NCBI RefSeq assembly: GCF_025397915.1
Contig: NZ_JALIDZ010000005.1
Span: 1 to 64,000 of the forward strand
DNA: 64,000 nt
Direction: 5' to 3'
From: Microbaculum marinisediminis
GTDB lineage: Bacteria; Pseudomonadota; Alphaproteobacteria; Rhizobiales; Tepidamorphaceae
Positions 36,866 through 48,896 of the stretch are shown here, piece by piece. The notes beneath the pieces are model-generated. The model was not told the origin of the DNA. It saw only the letters and a program-made list of their open reading frames with translations, and made no database searches. A program made the position numbers and the translations under genes. The stretch's first letter is position 1. Each line of letters starts with the position of its first letter.

Positions 36866-37498
36866 ATGCCGCTCGATATCTGGCTGCTATTCGTGCCCGC
36901 CTGCTTCGCGATCAACATCTATCCCGGTCCCAACAACATGGTGGCGCTGGGCAACGCCGCGCGCTTCGGCTTCGGCCACGCCTTCGTCGCCGCGCTGGGG
37001 CGGTTGCCGGCCTTCGCGCTGATGATCGCGCTGGTGGCTGTGGGCCTCGGCGTGGTGCTGTCGGCCTCGGAAACCTTCTTCACCGCGCTGAAATGGATCG
37101 GCGCCGCCTATCTCGTCTGGCTCGGCGTCAAGATGGTGCGCGCGCCCGTCGACATCGCCGCACTGGCCAATGCGGCCGCGCGCGAACCGGTCGGGCGGCT
37201 GGCCGGCCGCGAGTTCCTGGTGGCGGCGACGAACCCGAAGGCGATCGTCACCTTCACCGCCTTCTTCCCGCAGTTCCTGACGCCGGGCGGCGACTACATC
37301 ACCCAGATCGCGCTGATGGGCGCGGCCTTCATCGCCTTCGAGGCGATCTCGATCGGGGTCTACGCCTTCGCCGGCGGCCATGTCGGCCGGCTGGCCGGCA
37401 CGGCGGCGCGGATGCGCTGGGTGAACCGTATTTCCGGCACGGCGCTGATCGGCGCGGGCGTCTTGCTGGCGCTCGCGCGGCGGCCGGAGACGGCGTGA
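36866..37498 (+). CDS. LysE/RhtB-family amino acid exporter
   Basis: Six-helix inner-membrane exporter of amino acids or derivatives. The 210-residue product shows the family opening with the conserved IYPGPNNMVALGNAARFGFG in the first loop, GAAYLVWLGVKMVR in helix three, and FLVAATNPKAIVTFTAFFPQF in helix four, ending with the typical two last helices (GTALIGAGVLLALAR). The start ATG 36866 is chosen because MPLDIWLLFVPACFA begins the first helix; ATG/GTG 36845 would add seven residues. No regulatory partner gene is next to it. Substrate not predictable. Confidence 0.9.
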   Translation: MPLDIWLLFVPACFAINIYPGPNNMVALGNAARFGFGHAFVAALGRLPAFALMIALVAVGLGVVLSASETFFTALKWIGAAYLVWLGVKMVRAPVDIAALANAAAREPVGRLAGREFLVAATNPKAIVTFTAFFPQFLTPGGDYITQIALMGAAFIAFEAISIGVYAFAGGHVGRLAGTAARMRWVNRISGTALIGAGVLLALARRPETA

Positions 37499-37549
37499 AT
37501 ATGTTCTCTTTTTGTTCTTGACGTCGAGGCGGATTTCCGGTCCTATCGC

Positions 37550-38194
37550 ATGATGGAAAACGCTGTTGCAGCCGGCCTGATCCGGCGCGAGGATGGGGTG
37601 GTGTCGTGCTGGTGGCCCGGCGCCGATCCGCTTTATGTCGACTACCACGACCGCGAATGGGGCCGGCCCGTCGCCGACGACCGTCTGCTGTTCGAGAAGC
37701 TGTGCCTGGAGGGCTTCCAGTCGGGGCTTTCGTGGATCACGATCCTGCGCAAGCGCGAGAATTTCCGCAAAGCCTTCGCGGAGTTCGATATCGAGACGGT
37801 CGCCGGCTTCGGCGAGAAAGACGTGGCGCGGCTGCTCGGCGACGCCGGCATCGTGCGCCATCGCGGCAAGATCGAATCCGTCATCAACAACGCCCGGCGG
37901 GCGCTGGACCTGAAGGCGGAGGCGGGCTCCATCGCCGGCTTCGTCTGGCGCTTCGAGCCGGCGCCGCAGGACCGGCCGGAGACATGCGACCACGCAGCCC
38001 TGTCGAAGATGGCGAAGACGGCGGAATCGACCGCCCTGTCGAAAGAGCTGAAGCGGCGCGGCTGGAGCTTCGTCGGGCCGACGACGGTCTACTCGTTCAT
38101 GCAGGCGATGGGCCTGGTCAACGATCATCTCGAGGGCTGTCATTGCCGCGAGCGGGTCGAAGAGGCACGGCAGCGGTTCGCGCGGCCGGCGTGA
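37550..38194 (+). CDS. tag: DNA-3-methyladenine glycosylase I
   Basis: Excises 3-methyladenine from alkylated DNA. The 214-residue product carries the Tag signature: CWWPGADPLYVDYHDREWG with the Cys and His zinc ligands, LFEKLCLEGFQSGLSW with the base-pocket Trp, ILRKRENFRKAF, and the C-terminal NDHLEGCHCRE, which supplies the second His and Cys. It has a slightly longer N-terminus than E. coli Tag. It starts 51 bases after the exporter and may share its transcript. The following gene begins 86 bases later. Confidence 0.94.
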   Translation: MMENAVAAGLIRREDGVVSCWWPGADPLYVDYHDREWGRPVADDRLLFEKLCLEGFQSGLSWITILRKRENFRKAFAEFDIETVAGFGEKDVARLLGDAGIVRHRGKIESVINNARRALDLKAEAGSIAGFVWRFEPAPQDRPETCDHAALSKMAKTAESTALSKELKRRGWSFVGPTTVYSFMQAMGLVNDHLEGCHCRERVEEARQRFARPA

Positions 38195-38280
38195 ACGAGC
38201 ATGGGCTGCCGGGGCATGCTCCGGACATCCCTTGCGCGCGGGCCCGTGACAATCGGTCCGAAATCCGGCATCACGGCGCC

Positions 38281-39006
38281 ATGCGCCTCGACATCTCGGA
38301 TATCGCCGCCGACTTCCCCGATTTCCGTGTCGCCGCCGTGGTGGCGACGGATCTCGTCATTCCCGCTAGTCGGCCTTCGGCGCTGGACGCGCTGATCGGC
38401 GAGCGGGAGGCGGCAGTGCGCGCCCGGTGGGCGGGGCACGCGCTGTCCGAGATTCCCGGCGTCGCCGCATGGCGCAAGGCGTATCGTGCCTTCGGCATCA
38501 AGAAGACCAGCTATCGCTCCGCCGTCGAGCGCCTCGTCAAGAACGCGCTGGCGGACCGGCCGTTGCCGCCGATCAATCCCTTCGTCGACTGCTACAACGT
38601 GGTGTCGCTGACCCACGTCTTCCCGCTCGGTGCCGACGATCTCGACAAGGTCGCCGGCGATATCGCGTTCCGCTATTCGCGCGAAGGCGACAGCTTCCTC
38701 GATATGGGCGCCGGAGACGCCGGGGGCGCGGCGGGCGAGACGAACGATCCGCCGAAACCGGGCGAAGTGGTCTACGCCGATGCGGGCAAGGTGCTGTGCC
38801 GGCGCTGGAACTGGCGGCAGGACCAGCGGTCGCTGGTTTCGCCCGCGACGAGCCGCGCCGTCGTCACCGTGCAGGCCAACGGCTGGGGCGATCCCGACGC
38901 GGCGGTCGCCGATCTCACCGACCTGCTGGGCCGTTTCTGCTCGGCCAAGACGGCCGTGACGGTCGCGTCGGCGGCCGATCCCGCTGTCGAACTCGCCATG
39001 CCCTGA
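38281..39006 (+). CDS. B3/B4 tRNA-binding domain protein
   Basis: A 241-residue stand-alone protein with the B3/B4 fold of the phenylalanyl-tRNA synthetase beta subunit (COG3382 type), a fold linked to editing of misacylated tRNA. Recognisable parts are IPGVAAWRKAYRAFGIKKTS then YRSAVERLVKNAL, the NPFVDCYNVVSLTHVFPLGA stretch, CRRWNWRQDQRSLVSPAT, and a final AVVTVQANGWG. No synthetase domains accompany it. A trans-editing function is inferred from the fold; the family is otherwise uncharacterised. It is followed nine bases later by the enoyl-CoA hydratase gene, so they may be co-transcribed. Confidence 0.85.
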   Translation: MRLDISDIAADFPDFRVAAVVATDLVIPASRPSALDALIGEREAAVRARWAGHALSEIPGVAAWRKAYRAFGIKKTSYRSAVERLVKNALADRPLPPINPFVDCYNVVSLTHVFPLGADDLDKVAGDIAFRYSREGDSFLDMGAGDAGGAAGETNDPPKPGEVVYADAGKVLCRRWNWRQDQRSLVSPATSRAVVTVQANGWGDPDAAVADLTDLLGRFCSAKTAVTVASAADPAVELAMP

Positions 39007-39014
39007 GGACCGCC

Positions 39015-39791
39015 ATGCCGCATGACGCCGTTTCCGTCGAACGCCGCGACCGGGTCGCCATCGTCCGCCTCGACCGGAAGGGCCGTGCCAACGCGCTGTC
39101 CTTTGCCATCATGGACGCGCTGGCCGAGGCGGCGCGCGGCTTCGAGACCGACACAGACCTCGCCGCGGTGATCCTGACCGGGGCGGACGACGTCTTCTCC
39201 GCCGGCATGGACCTGCGCGACCCGGCCTTCGCCCGCCTCGACGACATGGCGCTTGCCGAATTGCGCGCGCTTGCGGGGCTCGGGCCGCGCATGGCGCGGG
39301 CCTGGGCCGGGATAGAGGCGCCGACCGTCGCGGCGATCGAGGGGCCGTGCCTGGGCGGCGGCCTGGCGCTGGCCGCGATGTGCGATTTCCGCGTGGCGGG
39401 ACCGGACGCCCGGTTCGGCGCGCCGGAGGTCGCCGTCGGCGTCAACATGGGCTGGCATTCGGTGCCGCGTCTGACCGCGCTCGTCGGGGCGCAGGCGACG
39501 CGGCGGCTGCTGCTGATCGGCGAGGAATGGACTGCCGAGGATGCGCTGCGCCTCGGTTTCGCCGACCGAATTGCCGACGAAGGGGCGGCGCTCGACGCGG
39601 CGCTGGCAATGGCCGCGACGCTGGCTGCCCGTCCGGCAACGGCGACGCGGATGGTCAAGCGCCAGATCGATGCCGCCGCCCACGGCCTCGACCTCATGGC
39701 GAGTGCCACCGACATGGACCAGCACGCGCTGACCTGGCTGTCGGAGGATTTCCGCGCGGCGCTGAAGCGGTTCGGCAAGCGGGGAGGGTGA
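39015..39791 (+). CDS. Enoyl-CoA hydratase/isomerase family protein
   Basis: Crotonase-fold CoA-ester enzyme of 258 residues. It shows DRKGRANALSFAIMDAL, the oxyanion loop LTGADDVFSAGMDLRD, and the second oxyanion helix IEGPCLGGGLALAAMCDFRV. Of the two catalytic glutamates of classical hydratases, the one in GGGCELA is Ala here (GGGLALA), while the one in FGAPEVAVGV is present; the usual GAGGTQRL is GWHSVPRL. Hydration by the standard mechanism is therefore doubtful, and an isomerase or other crotonase reaction is possible. ATG 39015 lies nine bases past the previous stop. Substrate unknown. Confidence 0.87.
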   Translation: MPHDAVSVERRDRVAIVRLDRKGRANALSFAIMDALAEAARGFETDTDLAAVILTGADDVFSAGMDLRDPAFARLDDMALAELRALAGLGPRMARAWAGIEAPTVAAIEGPCLGGGLALAAMCDFRVAGPDARFGAPEVAVGVNMGWHSVPRLTALVGAQATRRLLLIGEEWTAEDALRLGFADRIADEGAALDAALAMAATLAARPATATRMVKRQIDAAAHGLDLMASATDMDQHALTWLSEDFRAALKRFGKRGG

Positions 39792-39826
39792 CGCGGCCGG
39801 CGTCGCCGCCGGTTCGTTTCCGGCCG

Positions 39827-40300
39827 TCAGCTTTCTTTTGGCCGCTCGCCCTGCGGCGGCAGCGGCTTTGCGCGTTTCTCGTGCCAGCCGACCTTCGCGT
39901 CGGGCTTTGAATCGACAGAAGCGAAATAGGGCTTGATGTCGAGCAGCGGCGTGCCGTCGAAGCAGTCGACATGGCGCACCGTCAGGCCGTCTTCGCCGAC
40001 CGCGACGATATCGACGACGGCCAGGCCGATCGGGTTCGGACGGCCGGGCGCGCGCAGGGCGAAGACGCCATGGGTGATGGTGTCGCTCGGCGGCGTGAGG
40101 GCCACCACGTCGCGCGGGGCGCGGTCGAGCCAATAGAGCAGGATCGCGTGGGTGCAGGTCTCGAGCGACTTGAGGCCGGCCCGATAGGGCGCATCGATCT
40201 CCACGCGGCAGACCACGTCGGTTTCCATGGCGTTGCGCGGGCAATCCTCGGCGCGCGTCCAGGGCGTGCGTATCCGGCCGATATAGGTGAGCTCGGGCAT
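39827..40300 (-). CDS. trmO: tRNA t6A37 N6-methyltransferase TrmO family
   Basis: SAM-dependent enzyme that methylates N6-threonylcarbamoyladenosine-37 of certain tRNAs (also called TsaA/YaeB). The 157-residue product matches the family along its length: YIGRIRTPWTRAEDCPRN, VEIDAPYRAGLKSLETCTHA, LYWLDRAPR, and the signature HGVFALRAPGRPNPIGLAVV followed by GTPLLDIKPYF. It is the short, single-domain form without the C-terminal extension of E. coli TrmO. The ATG at 40300 begins the canonical MPELTYIGRI; longer frames run into the methionine promoter region. It is divergent from the methionine operon. Confidence 0.9.
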   Translation of the reverse strand: MPELTYIGRIRTPWTRAEDCPRNAMETDVVCRVEIDAPYRAGLKSLETCTHAILLYWLDRAPRDVVALTPPSDTITHGVFALRAPGRPNPIGLAVVDIVAVGEDGLTVRHVDCFDGTPLLDIKPYFASVDSKPDAKVGWHEKRAKPLPPQGERPKES

Positions 40301-40423
40301 GGTGCGTGCCGTTTTAGCGATGCGCGCGGCGGTTTCCAGCAAAGTTTTCGCGTGCCGAGCGGTTTTCGGGCGTTGCCGGAGGCCTTTTCCGGATCGTACG
40401 GCAAGTCCTGGCTTCATAAAGAG

Positions 40424-40449
40424 TTGACAGTATAAAGATATCTTTATAC
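40424..40449 (+). promoter_or_regulatory. Methionine operon promoter with perfect palindromic operator
   Basis: A consensus -35 box, TTGACA (40424-40429), abuts a perfect 20-base palindrome, GTATAAAGATATCTTTATAC (40430-40449). The palindrome fills the spacer and reaches the -10 region, so bound protein would block RNA polymerase. It lies 26 bases before the ArsR-methyltransferase start. The symmetrical AT-rich site is what an ArsR dimer would bind, and the same type of site is known for ArsR regulators of methionine genes in Proteobacteria. Autoregulation is inferred. Confidence 0.8.
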
Positions 40450-40474
40450 CGCTATCCGCCGAACGGAGGAGCCG

Positions 40475-41479
40475 ATGCTGCCGATCTCGGCCGACAACAT
40501 GCTGACCGCTTTGCGCGCCGCCGGTGAACCGACCCGGCTGCGCATCCTCGCGCTGTTGGCGGAGGGCGAGCGCAGCGTGAAGGATCTGACCGATATCCTC
40601 GGCCAGAGCCAGCCGCGCATCAGCCGGCATCTGAAGCTCCTGGTCGAAGCCGGTCTTGTGCGGCGCTACGCGGAGGGGGCGTGGGCCTTCTTCCGGCTCG
40701 CCGATTCCGGCCCGGCGGCCGAGCTGTCGCGCGACCTTGTCGACCGGCTGAACCGGAACGATCCGGTGATGATGCGCGACCGGACGCGGCTCGAGGCCGT
40801 GCGCCGCGCGCGCCTCGCGGAGGCGACGGCCTATTTTCGGCAACACGCCGCTCATTGGGACCAGATCCGCTCGCTGCACGCCAACGAGCAGGAGATCGAG
40901 GCGGGCGTGCTCAGGCTTGTCGGCGACGCGCCGCTCGACCTCGTGGTCGATCTGGGCACCGGTACCGGCCGCATGCTGGAGCTGCTGGCGCCGCATATCG
41001 AGAGCGGCATTGGCATCGACGTCTCGCACGACATGCTGTCCTACGCGCGCTCGCGGCTCGAACGCGAGGGCCTGCGCAACTGCCAGGTGCGCCAGGGCGA
41101 TATCTACAGCCCGCCGATCGAGGACGGTTCGGCCGATCTCGTGATCATCCACCAGGTGCTGCACTATCTCGACGACCCCGACCGGGCCATCGAGGAGGCG
41201 GCCTATCTGCTGAAGCCCGGCGGCCGGCTGCTGATCATAGATTTTGCCCCGCACGGGCTTGAGTTTCTGCGCGCCGATCAGGCGCACCGCCGCCTCGGAT
41301 TCTCGCGCGAGCAGATCGCCGAGTGGATGAAGGCGGCGGGCATCGAGCTTGCCAGTCACATCGATTTCCCACCGGACGACGTCGACATCGCCGAGGTCGG
41401 CCGGCTCACGGTCTCGATATGGCTCGGCAAGGATACCGACAGCCGCGTCCGCCGCGGCATTTCCGAGGAGGCGGCCTGA
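40475..41479 (+). CDS. ArsR-family regulator fused to SAM-dependent methyltransferase
   Basis: A 334-residue two-domain protein. Residues 1-85 are an ArsR winged helix (EPTRLRILALLAEGERSVKD; SQPRISRHLKLLVEAGLV). It lacks the Cys pairs used for metal sensing. Residues about 115-300 are a class I methyltransferase with motif I VVDLGTGTGRMLELL (157-171), GIDVSHDML, and LVIIHQVLHYLDD. The fusion could sense SAM or SAH through the methyltransferase fold. Its stop overlaps the metF ATG, and a palindrome precedes it, so it probably controls its own methionine operon. Methyltransferase activity itself is not shown; regulators of SahR/SamR type are the nearest described role. Confidence 0.88.
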   Translation: MLPISADNMLTALRAAGEPTRLRILALLAEGERSVKDLTDILGQSQPRISRHLKLLVEAGLVRRYAEGAWAFFRLADSGPAAELSRDLVDRLNRNDPVMMRDRTRLEAVRRARLAEATAYFRQHAAHWDQIRSLHANEQEIEAGVLRLVGDAPLDLVVDLGTGTGRMLELLAPHIESGIGIDVSHDMLSYARSRLEREGLRNCQVRQGDIYSPPIEDGSADLVIIHQVLHYLDDPDRAIEEAAYLLKPGGRLLIIDFAPHGLEFLRADQAHRRLGFSREQIAEWMKAAGIELASHIDFPPDDVDIAEVGRLTVSIWLGKDTDSRVRRGISEEAA

Positions 41480-42378
41480 TGGCTGTGTCGTTACCCCCAG
41501 CGCGACAGGTTTCACCGGACCTGTCGGTGTCCTTCGAATTCTTCCCGCCGAAGACGGCGGAGATGGAAGCGTCGCTATGGAGCGCGTTCCAGCGGCTGGT
41601 GCCGCTCGAGCCGAAATTCGTGTCGGTGACCTACGGCGCCGGCGGCTCCACGCGCGACCGCACGCATCAGATCGTTGGCCGCATCCGCCGCGAGTCCAAC
41701 GTCGAGCCGGCTGCGCACCTGACCTGCGTCGGCGCGAGCCGGGCTTCGCTCGAGGAGGTGATCCACGCCTACCAGACGATCGACGTGCGCCACATCGTGG
41801 CCCTGCGCGGCGATCCGGTCGACGGCGTTGGCGGCACTTACGCGCCGCATCCCCAGGGGTTTCAGACGACGGCCGACCTGGTCGCGGCGATCAGGCGGGC
41901 GGGCGACTTCGAGGTGTCCGTCGCCGCCTATCCGGAGAAGCATCCGGAATCGCGCGACTTCGATGCCGATATCGACGTGCTGAAGGCCAAGGTCGATGCC
42001 GGCGCGACCCGGGCGATCACCCAGTTCTTCTTCGATAACGCGCATTTCTACCGCTATCGCGACCGGCTCCAGAAGCGCGGCGTCGAAATCCCGGTGATCC
42101 CCGGCATCCTGCCGGTCACCAAGTTCGCCCAGGCGGCGCGTTTCGCCGGACAGTGCGGCGCGGAGATCCCGGACTGGTTCGCGGCCCACTTCGACGGGCT
42201 CGACGAGGATCCCGACACGCGCCGGCTGGTCGCCGCCTCAGTCGTCGCCGATCAGGTGCTCGACCTCACCGCCAACGGGGTCACCGATTTTCATTTCTAC
42301 ACGCTCAACCGCGCCGAGCTCGTCTACGCGACCTGCCACATGCTCGGCGTGCGTCCCGCGACAAAAGAGGCGGCCTGA
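41479..42378 (+). CDS. metF: Methylenetetrahydrofolate reductase
   Basis: Flavoprotein that reduces 5,10-methylene-THF to 5-methyl-THF, the methyl donor for MetH. The 299-residue product is of bacterial length, with [37 protein letters not shown], the [14 protein letters not shown]/folate loop, [11 protein letters not shown] and the [17 protein letters not shown] stretch near the C-terminus. The first residues after the start show extra charged sequence typical of alphaproteobacteria. ATG overlaps the regulator stop (TGATG type), and metH begins 35 bases after its stop, giving a compact operon for methyl transfer to homocysteine. Confidence 0.95.
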   Translation: MAVSLPPARQVSPDLSVSFEFFPPKTAEMEASLWSAFQRLVPLEPKFVSVTYGAGGSTRDRTHQIVGRIRRESNVEPAAHLTCVGASRASLEEVIHAYQTIDVRHIVALRGDPVDGVGGTYAPHPQGFQTTADLVAAIRRAGDFEVSVAAYPEKHPESRDFDADIDVLKAKVDAGATRAITQFFFDNAHFYRYRDRLQKRGVEIPVIPGILPVTKFAQAARFAGQCGAEIPDWFAAHFDGLDEDPDTRRLVAASVVADQVLDLTANGVTDFHFYTLNRAELVYATCHMLGVRPATKEAA

Positions 42379-42413
42379 GCGCCGTCCGACCAATCCTACG
42401 CAAGAGGCCAGTG

Positions 42414-46142
<3,729 letters not shown>

Positions 46143-46145
46143 TAC

Positions 46146-46173
46146 CCGGCCCCTCGGATACGAGAGGGGCCGG
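46146..46173 (+). terminator. Hairpin after metH
   Basis: CCGGCCCCTC (46146-46155) pairs perfectly with GAGGGGCCGG (46164-46173) across an 8-base loop, four bases after the metH stop. There is no strong T run after it, so it may end transcription weakly or protect the mRNA 3' end. Confidence 0.55.
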
Positions 46174-46222
46174 CTTCCATTCAGGCGTCTCTACGCAATA
46201 CCAATGAGAATGGGGTCGGGTA

Positions 46223-46306
46223 TCAAATCGCCCCGAACACGATCGCCGCTACGAACAGGAACGCCGCGCCTGCGACGACCAATTGAACCTGCCTTGCAAT
46301 GGTCAT
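46223..46306 (-). CDS. 27-residue membrane peptide
   Basis: A tiny frame too short for usual gene calling. The product has a short charged N-terminus (MTIARQVQ) and one hydrophobic helix (LVVAGAAFLFVAAIVFGAI). A good ribosome site, AAGGGAG, stands eight bases before the ATG. The remainder of the 335-base gap between metH and the extensin-like gene holds the metH hairpin and, after 46310, an AT-richer segment that should include the promoter for the peptide and for the extensin-like gene. Single-helix peptides of this kind are common in bacteria. Reality rests on ribosome site and membrane pattern only; no homologue can be checked here. Confidence 0.55.
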   Translation of the reverse strand: MTIARQVQLVVAGAAFLFVAAIVFGAI

Positions 46307-46477
46307 GGTCCCGCTCCCTTGGCTTCCCCCAGTAGCAAAATATTAGCCCGAGCAGGCCGATCCACGAAGCGGTTTCGTCGCTGCACCGCAATATCGGCTG
46401 TCGATTTCGCTAGAAGCTGTGGAGGAATACGGGCATCCTCTTAGCACGCAAGGCAAATCGGCGACGGCACATATGCC

Positions 46478-47602
46478 ATGAAACTTCGCGTATTGGAGCC
46501 AATTGTTGCCTCGGTGCTGATATTCGGCGCCGTTGCTTCCGCTACGGCAGCAACGGAAACGGGCGATTTGGTGCCGTTGCCGAGGCAGAGGCCGGAGACC
46601 GTCGCGGCGCCCCTCCCGGAGCCAGAAAAGACTGAGGCAAAGACGGTCGAAACCAAGCCGGCAGAGGCCGGGGTTCCGCTGCCGCGCGAGAAGCCGCGTC
46701 TCGCCGCCGCCGAGCCGGAGGCCGAGGCCCCGCAGCCGCGGCAGAAGCCTGCGGCCGCCGAACCCGCTGAAGCGCCTGCCGTTCCGGTGCCCGCGGCGAA
46801 GCCGGAAGCCGCGCCCGAAGCCGAGTCCCCGGAAGTGGAGGTGCCGGTTCCCGCCGAGAAGCCGACTGATTCTGCTGAGAAACCAACAACGGGCGATGCC
46901 AACGGCTCCGGCGAGGGCAAGGACGAGCCCGCGGCCGCGGTGGACGGCGAGGCTGTCGACGCCGCCCCGGCGCCCCAGCCCCTGGCGCCCCCGCAGCCTG
47001 TCCGGATCGGGCCGCCGCAGGGGCCGCCTGTCTTCGCCGACGACGCGATGTCGCCCGCCTGCGCAGCGATCGAGGAGGGGCGCGTCTCCGGACGGCCGCT
47101 CAAGCCGGTCGAGGATCTGTCCGGCTGCCTCGTGCGGGCGATCTATGCGGTCTCGTCTGTGGGCAGCGAGCGCGCGGTCGAGTTGACGCCGGAAGCCGAA
47201 CTCAACTGCGCCATGGTCGACCGGCTCGATACGTTCGTCGAGGAGGTCGTCGAGCCGGCGGCGAAGGAGATCCTCGAAAGCGATCTCGTGGGGTTGCGCA
47301 TCGCCGGATCCTATGTCTGCCGGCCGCGCAACGGCCAGGACGGTGCCAAGCAGAGCGAGCACGGTTTCGCCAACGCCGTCGACGTTTCTGCGTTCGTGCT
47401 GGCCGACGGACGGACAATATCGGTGGTGGACGGCTGGGCCGACGAGGGGGCTGGCGGGGAATTCCTGCGGGCGGTGCACGAAAAGGCCTGCGGGCCGTTC
47501 ACGACCGTAATCGGTCCCGACGGCGACGAGTATCATCGCGACCATTTTCACCTGGATCTTCAGCCGCGCGGCAAGGGCGGGCAGACGACCTTCTGCCAGT
47601 AG
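46478..47602 (+). CDS. Extensin-like protein with Pro-rich linker, putative LAS-type zinc peptidase
   Basis: A 374-residue exported protein. A signal peptide (1-25) is followed by about 170 residues rich in Pro, Glu, Ala and Lys (VPLPRQRPETVAAPLPEPEK style), which could span the periplasm or contact peptidoglycan. The C-terminal extensin-like domain (about 210-374) contains SEHGFANAVDVSAF with S293, H295 and D302, and YHRDHFHLDL with H356 and H358. This is the SxHxxGxAxD...HxH arrangement of LAS/M15 zinc peptidases such as VanX-type and MepK-like enzymes. Cell wall peptide cleavage is inferred. A second extensin-like gene is 1.3 kb downstream. Confidence 0.83.
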   Translation: MKLRVLEPIVASVLIFGAVASATAATETGDLVPLPRQRPETVAAPLPEPEKTEAKTVETKPAEAGVPLPREKPRLAAAEPEAEAPQPRQKPAAAEPAEAPAVPVPAAKPEAAPEAESPEVEVPVPAEKPTDSAEKPTTGDANGSGEGKDEPAAAVDGEAVDAAPAPQPLAPPQPVRIGPPQGPPVFADDAMSPACAAIEEGRVSGRPLKPVEDLSGCLVRAIYAVSSVGSERAVELTPEAELNCAMVDRLDTFVEEVVEPAAKEILESDLVGLRIAGSYVCRPRNGQDGAKQSEHGFANAVDVSAFVLADGRTISVVDGWADEGAGGEFLRAVHEKACGPFTTVIGPDGDEYHRDHFHLDLQPRGKGGQTTFCQ

Positions 47603-47616
47603 GCGGGGGCGTTCGC

Positions 47617-48072
47617 TTACTCCTCCAGCGCCGGGTTCTTGGTGTAGCCCGGGCCGATCGTCAGCGGCTTTTCCGGCAGGACACTGGAGCCGATCTTCGA
47701 GGTGTATGTCGTCTCGTGGGTCTCGATGACCGCGCCTTCGGGCGTCTTGAGCGTCAGCGTCACGGTGTAGGGCGTGTCGGCGACGACGTTCGAGATCGGC
47801 GGCGAGTTCAGGGCGAAGCGGCGTTGCTTCTCGCGGGAGATCAGTTCCACGGTCAGCGGCGGGCCGCCCTCAGGGTTTTCGAAATCGGCGATGAAGAGGG
47901 TCCCCGGCGGCACGGTGCGCCGCGCGGTGGCGACGAGGCCGTAGGTGGCCTCGGCCAGCCGGTAGTTGAACAGGAACCCGCCGCCGCTGACTTCCACATA
48001 GTCTCCGGTCGTCTCCTCGCAGGCGGCAAGCGAAACCGCCAGACCAACCAGGATTGCGAGACGTCGAAGCAT
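47617..48072 (-). CDS. Hypothetical lipoprotein
   Basis: A 151-residue lipoprotein with a clear signal and lipobox (LAVSLAACEE, Cys about residue 18). The mature part is beta-rich: GGGFLFNYRLAEATYGLVAT, VPPGTLFIADFENPEGGPP, DTPYTVTLTLKTPEGAVIET. It ends in YTKNPALEE. I do not recognise a named family. ATG 48072 is used because it gives a typical lipoprotein signal; an in-frame start at 48096 adds eight residues before it. It is convergent with the first extensin-like gene (14-base gap) and lies just downstream of the CGNR gene on the same strand, so it may share that transcript. Confidence 0.72.
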   Translation of the reverse strand: MLRRLAILVGLAVSLAACEETTGDYVEVSGGGFLFNYRLAEATYGLVATARRTVPPGTLFIADFENPEGGPPLTVELISREKQRRFALNSPPISNVVADTPYTVTLTLKTPEGAVIETHETTYTSKIGSSVLPEKPLTIGPGYTKNPALEE

Positions 48073-48127
48073 GGGACCATCCTGACGCGAGCCCATGCAT
48101 TATAACCGTCTAAATCCGTATTGCGAG

Positions 48128-48748
48128 TCAGATCTTTGTGGGTTGGCGATGCGCCTCGTGGTAGCGGCGGGCCTTGGCCCGGTTGCCGCAGGTGAGCATG
48201 TCGCACCACAGGCGGCTGGCGTTCCGCGAGCGATCGACGAAGATCCAGCTGCAGTTCGGGCACGTTTTCAAGCGGCCCGACAGGGGCGAGGCGGATAGCG
48301 CGAGGGCGGAATGGGCGATCGCCGAGCGCGCGGTGACCGGTGTCCGGGGACGGGAAGTCGCAAGGGTGGGAAACAGGCCGTCCGGCCCGGTGGCGATTTC
48401 CGTCTGCGACAGGGTGCTGCCGAGTTCGAAAAGCACCCGCCGCATGGCGAGTGACGATGGTGCGTGGTCCAGCGCGACGGCGCGGAACAGATCGTCGACC
48501 GCCTGGCGCAGCGTCAGCATGTCGGCAACGGCGGCGGCGTCGAACGCATCGGCGGTGACGGCCAGCAGCGGGGCGTAGGAACCGGCCGTGCCGAACCGGC
48601 AGGCCGCCGCCAGCCAGCTTGCGATGTCGTCAGCGTCACGCAGGCGATCGCCACGGCGCTCGGCGTCGTCGGCATAGAAGACCGTATTCGTGAAATCGAG
48701 GCACAAGGCGCCGCCGACGAATTGTCGCGGTGTCCAGGAGAACGGCAT
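48128..48748 (-). CDS. CGNR zinc-finger (ABATE-type) regulator
   Basis: Probable stress-responsive transcription factor, 206 residues. The N-terminal region (FVGGALCLDFTNTVFYADDA, then DIASWLAAA) matches the ABATE domain that precedes CGNR fingers. The C-terminal finger is intact: LKTCPNCSWIFVDRSRNASR then WCDMLTCGNRAKARRY, with four Cys for zinc and the namesake CGNR. DNA target and ligand are unknown. The ATG at 48748 gives a canonical start (MPFSWTPRQF). Its gene is next to a lipoprotein gene on the same strand, 55 bases downstream, and divergent from the second extensin-like gene. Confidence 0.87.
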   Translation of the reverse strand: MPFSWTPRQFVGGALCLDFTNTVFYADDAERRGDRLRDADDIASWLAAACRFGTAGSYAPLLAVTADAFDAAAVADMLTLRQAVDDLFRAVALDHAPSSLAMRRVLFELGSTLSQTEIATGPDGLFPTLATSRPRTPVTARSAIAHSALALSASPLSGRLKTCPNCSWIFVDRSRNASRLWCDMLTCGNRAKARRYHEAHRQPTKI

Positions 48749-48896
48749 CGACGTAACCTGTAAAATGGCGAATATCAGTTAGATAACCCGGGTGCCGCAA
48801 GGCCGGCAAGCCCTGACGCCGCAGGCTCGGCGCCGGGTGGGCCGGTTAAGGCCAAATTAACCGTGTCTGTTTACGCGGCATTTGCCTCAAATTCGA

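Noticed and set aside
40301-40474. Possible SAM riboswitch upstream of the met operon
   Set aside because: Conserved SAM-I/II/IV cores are not visible and the leader is only a few dozen bases after the promoter; the palindromic operator explains control better.
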